A stretch of 39,234 nt of DNA from Alphaproteobacteria bacterium (GTDB taxonomy: Bacteria > Pseudomonadota > Alphaproteobacteria > DSM-16000 > Inquilinaceae). A program made the translations under genes and the position numbers. This document shows positions 33,608 to 39,234 of this stretch, piece after piece (the stretch's first letter is position 1; the number at the start of each line of letters is the position of its first letter). The DNA is taken from contig JANQKE010000133.1 in NCBI GenBank assembly GCA_028281265.1, positions 1-39,234 of the forward strand, read 5' to 3'. Under the pieces are notes generated by a model. That model worked only from the letters and a program-made list of their open reading frames with translations, did not search any database and was not told the DNA's origin.

Positions 33608-35212
33608 ATGACCGAAACCACCCTGTCCCACGCGCCCGCATCGGCGTCCCCGCCTGCCGGCGACGCGACGGCGGCGTCGTGCCACCGGACGACCCCGCTG
33701 GAGGCCACCGTCGCCGACGCGGCCCGGGCCGCAGAGCGACATCCCGCCGCCGGCGGCGTGGTTGCGGTCGAGGATGTTCAGTCCCGCCAGGAACAGAAGT
33801 CCCAGGCCCTGTTCGCCGGCCGGGTCAAGGTCTACCCCAAGGCCGTCCAGGGGGCCGTCCGCCGCTGGAAATGGATCGGTCTGATCGTCCTTCTGGGGAT
33901 CTATTACCTCACCCCCTGGCTGCGCTGGGACCGGGGACCCGGCGCGCCGGACCAGGCCGTGCTGGTCGATATGGGCGGCCGGCGGGCCTATTTCTTCGCC
34001 ATCGAGATCTGGCCGCAGGAGGTCTATTACGTGACCGGCCTGCTGATCCTGGGCGCCCTGGGGCTGTTCCTGGTCTCCAGCCTGTTCGGGCGGATCTGGT
34101 GCGGCTTCGCCTGCCCGCAGACGGTCTGGACCGACCTGTTCATGTGGGTCGAACGCCGGATCGAGGGCGATCGCAACGCCCGGATGCGGCTCGACAAGGG
34201 CCCGATCACCGTCGACCGGGTGACCAGGAAGGTCTCCAAGCACGGCGCCTGGCTGGTGATCGCGCTGGCTACCGGCGGCGCCTGGATCATGTACTTCCAG
34301 AACGCGCCGACCTTCCTGGCCGAGTTCTTCACGCTGCAGTCCAGCGGCGGGACCTATTTCTTCGTCGGCCTGTTCACCGCCACGACGTATCTCCTGGGCG
34401 GCATCGCGCGGGAACAGGTGTGCACCTATATGTGCCCCTGGCCACGCTTCCAGGCCGCCCTTCTGGACGAGGACAGCCTGGTCGTCGCCTACCGCCACTG
34501 GCGGGGGGAGCCGCGCGGCAAGCACAAGAAGGGAACGAGCTGGGAAGGCCGCGGCGACTGCGTGGACTGCAAGCAGTGCGTCGCCGTCTGTCCGACCGGG
34601 ATCGACATCCGCGACGGCATCCAGCTCGAATGCATCGGCTGCGGGCTGTGCATCGATGCCTGCGACGCGGTGATGGACAAGGTCGGTCGGCCGCGCGGGC
34701 TGGTGGCGTTCGACAGCGAGCGCAATCAGAAACGCGCCGCCGCCGGTCAGCCGCCGGTCCGGTTCACGTTCTTCCGCATGCGGACATATGTCTATCTGGC
34801 GGTGATGGCGCTGGTGGCCGGGCTGATGCTGGCCACCTTCGGCAACCGGGCGAGCTTCGATCTCAACATCATCCACGACCGCAACCCGCTCTACGTCACC
34901 CTGTCCGACGGCAGCATCCGCAACGGCTACCAGATCAAGCTGATCAACAAGACCTACGAGGACCGGCTGTACCGCGTGCGGGTCGAGGGCATCGCCAGCG
35001 CCCACTACCAGGTCCTCGGCCGGGGGGAGGCGGGCGACGAGGGCATCGAGCTGCCCGCCGCCCGGGACGGGGTGACGACCTATCAGCTCTACCTCTCCAC
35101 CTCCGCCGGCAGCCTTGAGGACGACAGCACCCCGCTGCGCTTCGTGGTGACCGACCTGACCACCCAGGACGTGCTGGTCCAGAACGACGTCTTCCGAGGC
35201 CCCGACCGATGA
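33608..35212 (+). CDS. ccoG: Cytochrome c oxidase accessory protein CcoG (FixG)
   Basis: A 534-aa membrane iron-sulfur protein needed for copper delivery or maturation of cbb3 oxidase. It has membrane helices with WCGFACPQTVW and CTYMCPWPRFQ. A ferredoxin-like domain follows with two clusters (CVDCKQCVAVCP and CIGCGLCIDACD), and a C-terminal periplasmic Ig-like domain. A poorly conserved 75-residue N-terminal region precedes the first helix. ATG 33608 follows GGAG. It is followed by ccoH with a 4-bp overlap. The structural genes ccoNOQP are not in the window. Confidence 0.94.
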   Translation: MTETTLSHAPASASPPAGDATAASCHRTTPLEATVADAARAAERHPAAGGVVAVEDVQSRQEQKSQALFAGRVKVYPKAVQGAVRRWKWIGLIVLLGIYYLTPWLRWDRGPGAPDQAVLVDMGGRRAYFFAIEIWPQEVYYVTGLLILGALGLFLVSSLFGRIWCGFACPQTVWTDLFMWVERRIEGDRNARMRLDKGPITVDRVTRKVSKHGAWLVIALATGGAWIMYFQNAPTFLAEFFTLQSSGGTYFFVGLFTATTYLLGGIAREQVCTYMCPWPRFQAALLDEDSLVVAYRHWRGEPRGKHKKGTSWEGRGDCVDCKQCVAVCPTGIDIRDGIQLECIGCGLCIDACDAVMDKVGRPRGLVAFDSERNQKRAAAGQPPVRFTFFRMRTYVYLAVMALVAGLMLATFGNRASFDLNIIHDRNPLYVTLSDGSIRNGYQIKLINKTYEDRLYRVRVEGIASAHYQVLGRGEAGDEGIELPAARDGVTTYQLYLSTSAGSLEDDSTPLRFVVTDLTTQDVLVQNDVFRGPDR

Positions 35213-35754
35213 GCGATGTTGCCCCCCTCGCCCCGCTTCCCGGCGCCGCCGAGCCATCGGCCGAGCCCGAGCGCACCGGGGCCTGGATCCCCTGGATGTT
35301 CGTCCTGGGCTTCGTGATCGTGTTCATCGCCAACGGCATCATGCTGACGGTGGCGCTGAACACCTTCAACGGGCTGTCCACCGACGGCGCCTACGACCGT
35401 GGCCTGGCCTACAATCAGGAGCTGGCGGACTACGACGCCATGCGGGCGATGGGCTGGGTGCCGGTCGCCGCGTTCGACCGGGCCGGACCGACGGTCGACG
35501 GTGTGACCGACGGCACGGCGAGCCTGACCCTGCACGATGCCGACGGGCAGCCGATCACCCGCGGGACGGTCGCCGTCGAGGTGATGCGCCCGGCGAGCCA
35601 GACCTACGATTTCACCGTCCTGCTGCCGCATCGGGGGGACGGTCGCTACGCCGCGCCGGTGACCCTGACCCTGCGGGGGGTGTGGGAGCTGCGCTTTGCC
35701 GTCAGCCACCCGTCCGGCGACTATCAGTTGCGCGAGCGTATCGATATCCGCTGA
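35209..35754 (+). CDS. ccoH: FixH/CcoH cbb3 oxidase assembly protein
   Basis: A 181-aa single-helix membrane protein (helix about residues 28-48) with a periplasmic domain. Family features are WIPWMFVLGFVIVFIANGIM and the strand GVWELRFAV near the end. It helps assemble the cbb3 oxidase. The start overlaps ccoG (ATGA) and the next gene begins 15 bp later, giving a tight operon. Confidence 0.88.
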   Translation: MSDVAPLAPLPGAAEPSAEPERTGAWIPWMFVLGFVIVFIANGIMLTVALNTFNGLSTDGAYDRGLAYNQELADYDAMRAMGWVPVAAFDRAGPTVDGVTDGTASLTLHDADGQPITRGTVAVEVMRPASQTYDFTVLLPHRGDGRYAAPVTLTLRGVWELRFAVSHPSGDYQLRERIDIR

Positions 35755-35769
35755 GCGAGGCCGAGCACG

Positions 35770-38103
35770 ATGGGCCATCAGACCCGAGCCTCCGGCGACC
35801 GGCTTCCGGCCTGGGTCGATGCCGACGCGGCCGAGGTGACCGGCAGACAGCCCGGCTGCTGCCCGGCCGGTGGGGCGGCGATCGCGCTTGCCCCGCCGCC
35901 GCTGAGCCCCGCGCGCGGCGCCGCGGACGAAGGCCTCGCCCACGACGTCACCGCCTATGTCCGCCCGGACGGCGCGGGCTACGCCCTGGCCCTGATGGTC
36001 GAGGGCATCCATTGCGGCGGCTGCGTCGCCAAGATCGAGCGGGCGCTGGCCGAACAGCCGGATGTCCGCCGCGGCCGGGTCAACATGACCACGCGCCGGC
36101 TGGCCCTGGCCTGGGACGGTCCGCCTTCCCGCGGGGGAGAGCTGGCGGCGCTGGTCGGCCGGCTCGGCTATCGCGTCGCCCCGTTCGATCCCGACCAGCT
36201 GGCCAGCGCCGACGCGGCGGAGGAAAAGCGACTGCTGCGGGCGATGGCGGTGGCGGGCTTCGCCTCGGGCAACGTCATGCTGCTCTCGGTCAGCGTCTGG
36301 GCCGGGCATTTCCAGGGGATGGCGGAGACCACCCGCGACCTGCTGCACTGGTTCTCCGCCCTGATCGCGCTGCCGGCGCTCCTGTATGCCGGTCAGCCCT
36401 TCTTCCGCTCGGCCTGGGCGGTGCTGCGCCGCGGGCACACCAACATGGACGTGCCGATCACGCTGGCCGTGATCCTGGCGTCGGCGATGAGCCTGCACGA
36501 GACCATGACCTCGGGCCCGCATGCCTATTTCGACAGCGCGATCATGCTGGTGTTCTTCCTGCTGGTCGGCCGCTATCTCGACCGCCGCGCCCGCGGCCGG
36601 GCGCGCTCGGCCGCCGAACGCCTGCTGGCCCTGCGCGCGACGGCCGTCACGGTCGTGGATGCGGACGGCACCCGCCGGCATCTGCCCGCCGACCGGGTCG
36701 CCCCGGGATCGACCGTCCTGGTCGCCGCGGGGGAGCGGATCGGCGTCGACGGGCTCGTGGTCACCGGCCGGTCGGACGTCGATACCAGCCTTCTGACAGG
36801 GGAGAGCGTGCCGCGCCCGGCCGGCCCGGGCGACCGGGTGTTCGCCGGCGCGATCAACCAATCGGCGCCGCTGACCCTGACCGCCCAGGCGACCGGCGAG
36901 GACACGCTCTTGTCGGAGATCGTCCGGCTGATGGAGTCGGCCGAACAGAACAAGGCCCGGTTCGTCGGCCTCGCCGACCGGATCTCCCGGGCTTACGCCC
37001 CGGCGGTCCATCTCCTGGCTGCCGTCACCTTTCTGGGCTGGTGGCTGTGGGGCGGGGCGGAGTGGCAGGTGGCCCTGCTGATCGCGGTGGCCGTGCTGAT
37101 CATCACCTGCCCCTGTGCGCTCGGCCTGGCGGTGCCGGCGGTCCAGGTGATCGCCTCGGGCCGGCTGATGCGCCGGGGCACGCTGCTGAAAAGTGCCACG
37201 GCGCTCGAGCGGCTGGCCGAGATCGATACGGTCGTGTTCGACAAGACCGGTACCCTGACCCTGGGGCGGCCGGACTGGATCCCCGACCCCGGTGTCGACG
37301 GGGAGAGCCTGGCGCTGGCCGCCGGCATGGCCGGCGCCAGCCGGCATCCGCTGGCCCGGGCGCTGTGCCGGGCGGCACCGGACGTCCCGGTGCTGGCGGA
37401 TGTGGCCGAGGTGCCGGGCCGCGGGTTGAGCCTGGACACGCCGGATGGCCCCATACGGCTGGGCAGCCGGGCCTGGTGCGGCGCGGCCGTCGACGACCGC
37501 GACGCGGGGCCGGAGCTGTGGCTGGCCCGGCCGGGCCGCGACCCGGTGCGGTTCGGTTTCCTCGATACCGTCCGGGCGGACGCGGCCGATACCATCGCCG
37601 CGCTGAAGGCCCGGGGCCTGGCGGTCGAACTCCTGTCCGGCGACCGCGCCCCGACGGTGGCGGCGGTGGCGGCACAGCTCGGCATCGCCGACTACGCAGC
37701 CGAGGTGACGCCCGACGGCAAGGTCGCCCGGCTGACGGCCCTGACCGAGGCCGGCAAGACGGTGCTGATGGTCGGCGACGGGTTGAACGATGCGCCCGCG
37801 CTCGCCGCGGCCACGGTGTCGGTCTCCCCGGCCTCGGCCGCCGATATCAGCCAGACCGCGGCCGATGCGGTGTTCCAGGGCGACCGGCTGCACCCGGTGG
37901 TCGATCTGATCGACACCGCCCGCAAGGTCGACCGGCTGGTCAAGGAGAACTTCGTGCTCGCCCTGGGCTACAACCTGTTCACCATTCCGATCGCGATGGC
38001 CGGCTTCGTCACCCCGCTGATCGCCGCGGTGGCGATGTCCTCCTCCTCCCTGGTGGTGGTGGGCAACGCCATGCGCCTGGCCGGCTGGCGGCGACCGGGC
38101 TGA
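35770..38103 (+). CDS. ccoI: Copper-exporting type P-type ATPase CcoI (FixI)
   Basis: A 777-aa heavy-metal P1B ATPase that supplies copper for the cbb3 oxidase. It has an N-terminal metal-binding domain with GIHCGGCVAKIE (C82, C85). A Cys pair (GCCP, residues 29-32) lies further upstream. The membrane CPC motif is at about 447-449, the phosphorylated Asp in DKTGTLT (D491) and the ATP hinge GDGLNDAPA at about 669. Eight membrane helices are expected. It is the third gene of the ccoGHIS operon. Distinguishing it from CopA rests on the neighbours. Confidence 0.94.
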   Translation: MGHQTRASGDRLPAWVDADAAEVTGRQPGCCPAGGAAIALAPPPLSPARGAADEGLAHDVTAYVRPDGAGYALALMVEGIHCGGCVAKIERALAEQPDVRRGRVNMTTRRLALAWDGPPSRGGELAALVGRLGYRVAPFDPDQLASADAAEEKRLLRAMAVAGFASGNVMLLSVSVWAGHFQGMAETTRDLLHWFSALIALPALLYAGQPFFRSAWAVLRRGHTNMDVPITLAVILASAMSLHETMTSGPHAYFDSAIMLVFFLLVGRYLDRRARGRARSAAERLLALRATAVTVVDADGTRRHLPADRVAPGSTVLVAAGERIGVDGLVVTGRSDVDTSLLTGESVPRPAGPGDRVFAGAINQSAPLTLTAQATGEDTLLSEIVRLMESAEQNKARFVGLADRISRAYAPAVHLLAAVTFLGWWLWGGAEWQVALLIAVAVLIITCPCALGLAVPAVQVIASGRLMRRGTLLKSATALERLAEIDTVVFDKTGTLTLGRPDWIPDPGVDGESLALAAGMAGASRHPLARALCRAAPDVPVLADVAEVPGRGLSLDTPDGPIRLGSRAWCGAAVDDRDAGPELWLARPGRDPVRFGFLDTVRADAADTIAALKARGLAVELLSGDRAPTVAAVAAQLGIADYAAEVTPDGKVARLTALTEAGKTVLMVGDGLNDAPALAAATVSVSPASAADISQTAADAVFQGDRLHPVVDLIDTARKVDRLVKENFVLALGYNLFTIPIAMAGFVTPLIAAVAMSSSSLVVVGNAMRLAGWRRPG

Positions 38104-38120
38104 AGCGATAGGCTCGGACG

Positions 38121-38309
38121 ATGGACATCATCCTCTATCTGATCCCGATCGCGCTGGGGCTCGGCCTGCTGGGCCTGGTCGCGTTCCTGTGGTCGATGAA
38201 GTCGGGCCAGTTCGAAGATCTCGACGGGGCGGCCAACCGCATCCTGTTCGACGAAGACGACGCCCCGCCGGCGATGCCCGAACGCAACACCGACCGGGAG
38301 CGAGGCTGA
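38121..38309 (+). CDS. ccoS: cbb3-type oxidase assembly protein CcoS
   Basis: A 62-aa protein with one helix (residues 4-27) followed by the CcoS pattern WSMKSGQFEDLDGAANRILFDED. It is required for insertion of cofactors into the cbb3 oxidase. It begins 17 bp after ccoI and closes the operon. The acidic C-terminal tail is usual. Confidence 0.9.
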   Translation: MDIILYLIPIALGLGLLGLVAFLWSMKSGQFEDLDGAANRILFDEDDAPPAMPERNTDRERG

Positions 38310-38334
38310 GCACGGACACGCAAAAGTGCGGCGA

Positions 38335-38748
38335 TCAGGCGCCCCCGCCACCCTCGTGCTCCTCAAGGCCGGTGAACGGATCCTGATGGCTCAGGATGCG
38401 CACGATCACCGGGCCCTGGTCTTCGACCCGATAGTAGATGGCGTGGCGGCGATAGACGCTCCGGCGGTAGCCTGGACGGATATGGTCGACTCTCGGGTAT
38501 CTCTGCGGGGTCGACGCTATCTAGAGCATCCTGCGTCCTAACGGACGCAGGATGCTCTAAATCTTTGCAATAGATCAACTTATCTGTGTTCAGATGAGTC
38601 CATCTGAACGCAGGTTGATCTAGTGCAGGCGACGCTCCAGCCCTTGAGCATAGGTGGCGGTCCGCGCTGCACCGAACCTCCGCAGCCCGTATCGAATCAG
38701 GGCTTCGACATCCGCATCGGCCTTCCGCGAGAGTCGGTAGGTCGACAC
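38335..38748 (-). pseudogene. parE: ParE-type toxin, split by a two-hairpin element
   Basis: From the GTG at 38748 the frame reads STYRLSRKADADVEALIRYG and ends at ERRLH, where a TAG formed by the element edge (CACTAG) stops it after 42 residues. On the far side of the element the frame continues as ASTPQRYPRVDHIRPGY, RRSVYRRHAIYYRVEDQG and VIVRILSHQDPFTGL to the stop at 38335. Joined, the two parts make a normal ParE/RelE-fold toxin of about 105 aa with the conserved YPRV, YR, IYYR and ILH-like motifs. The intact parD gene lies directly upstream (1 bp between stop and start). The toxin is very probably inactive. Confidence 0.85.
38522..38622 (+). mobile_element. Two-hairpin MITE/BIME-like element inside parE
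   Basis: Hairpin A (38522-38559) is a perfect 17-bp palindrome around a 4-nt loop. An 11-bp AT-rich spacer and hairpin B (38571-38622, one arm with an extra TTAT) follow. The ends are TA on both sides, within CTAG. Terminal sequences GAGCATCCTGCGT and (reverse) GATCAACCTGCGT form imperfect terminal inverted repeats. Confidence 0.85.
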
Positions 38749-38749
38749 G

Positions 38750-38995
38750 TCACGTCGGCTGTCGCAGGTCCTCGATCGTTGCAAGGATCTGCGAAACGGA
38801 CCGTGTGCTGATCCCACTCGCCTCGCCTTCGAGCAGTGCGGCACGTACCGCGCCGGCCTCGGCTTCATGGTGTTCAAGCAGGCGCAACCCCGCGCGCACC
38901 ACATCGGCGGCTGAGCCGTATCGCCCGGTACGGATCTGCGCGTCGACGAACCGTTCCGACTGCGCGTCCAGCGGGATGGTCATGTTCCTGGTCAT
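38750..38995 (-). CDS. parD: ParD-type antitoxin
   Basis: An 81-aa antitoxin with the ribbon-helix-helix start MTIPLDAQSERFVDAQIRTG and the segment SAADVVRAGLRLLEHHEAE, both typical of ParD. It binds its operator and neutralises ParE. AGGGAG precedes ATG 38995; Met5 (38983) is an alternative start. The repeat elements begin only 30 bp upstream of the start, so its original promoter is probably displaced. It is intact although its toxin is broken. Confidence 0.88.
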   Translation of the reverse strand: MTRNMTIPLDAQSERFVDAQIRTGRYGSAADVVRAGLRLLEHHEAEAGAVRAALLEGEASGISTRSVSQILATIEDLRQPT

Positions 38996-39026
38996 CTTCG
39001 GAGGCTCCCTGCAGTCAAGTGCCGAC

Positions 39027-39131
39027 TAGAGCATCCTGCGTCCGAACGGACGCAGATAAGATGCTCTAACTCTTTAAACTAGATCAACTTATCTGCGTTC
39101 AGATGAATCCATCTGAACGCAGGTTGATCTA
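39027..39131 (+). mobile_element. Two-hairpin element upstream of parD (complete copy)
   Basis: Hairpin A (39027-39068), spacer and hairpin B (39080-39131). In both hairpins one arm carries an extra TTAT (giving a 4-nt bulge). The ends are TA within CTAG. It lies about 30 bp upstream of the parD start. Confidence 0.85.
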
Positions 39132-39189
39132 GAGCATCCTGCGTCCGAACGGACGCAGATAAGATGCTCTAACTCTTTAAACTAGATCA
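39130..39189 (+). mobile_element. Second tandem copy, truncated in hairpin B
   Basis: Hairpin A (39130-39171) and spacer repeat the previous copy almost exactly with a 103-bp period. Hairpin B ends after TAGATCA (39183-39189) and continues as unrelated DNA. The two copies share one TA at 39130-39131, as expected if one inserted at the edge of the other or by slippage. Confidence 0.75.
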
Positions 39190-39234
39190 TCCAGGTCGCT
39201 TGCCGGCCCGGCATATGCGCCGACGGAATCACCC

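Noticed and set aside
35089..37893. 934-codon open frame antisense to ccoH-ccoI
   Set aside because: Low-complexity composition and complete overlap with well-recognised genes.

Overview
The window is GC-rich DNA (roughly 70%) with codon use and gene content typical of an alphaproteobacterium. The cbb3-oxidase assembly genes ccoGHIS, the speD-speE pair, an rpmB preceded by a TTGACA promoter and a tripartite tricarboxylate transporter together suggest Rhodospirillales or a close relative. That placement is inferred from gene content and was not tested against any database.

Layout. 1-3290 is the end of a mobilizable accessory region: antirestriction protein ArdA, a relaxase whose 3' end looks frameshifted, MobC, an untracked 35-codon ORF coupled to mobC, and a hypothetical gene. 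3550-7930 is core metabolism: speD, speE, rpmB, and an overlapping pair made of a queuosine-precursor transporter and a tRNA-guanine transglycosylase with an altered specificity loop. 8000-9116 is a DUF433/DUF5615 toxin-antitoxin pair. 9299-16528 is a carboxylate sensing and uptake locus: a response regulator and a histidine kinase fused to a periplasmic binding domain, divergent from tctCBA and a PEP-mutase/isocitrate-lyase-family gene. 17050-19914 holds a dihydropyrimidinase and an MFS exporter. 20341-22058 is an AbiEi/AbiEii type IV toxin-antitoxin locus with a broken toxin. 22250-27662 holds a cupin, a cobalamin-binding-like protein, an amino-acid SBP plus LivF plus a 38-aa membrane peptide, and proB. 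27783-33496 holds a DEAD-box helicase, an M32 carboxypeptidase, an FMN-binding protein and its divergent MocR/PdxR regulator. 33608-38309 is ccoG-ccoH-ccoI-ccoS. 38335-38995 is a parDE pair with a broken parE.

The most striking pattern is a family of roughly 100-bp, two-hairpin elements that I found by eye. Full copies have hairpin A (ends TAGAGCATC...GATGCTCTA), an 11-bp AT-rich spacer and hairpin B (ends TAGATCAAC...GTTGATCTA), with imperfect terminal inverted repeats and TA (or CTAG) at each edge, like a MITE or a BIME/REP element. One copy splits abiEii, one splits parE, and a tandem pair lies about 30 bp upstream of parD. A worn copy supplies the stop codon of the DUF5615 toxin, and another supplies the stop codon of the cobalamin-binding-like gene. 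Thus each of the three toxin-antitoxin loci in this window carries a copy in, or at the end of, its toxin gene.

Other points worth a second look are the kinase-binding-protein fusion, the overlapping transporter and TGT that look built for queuine salvage, two small genes (35 and 38 aa), and several operator-like repeats next to the regulators that probably use them.
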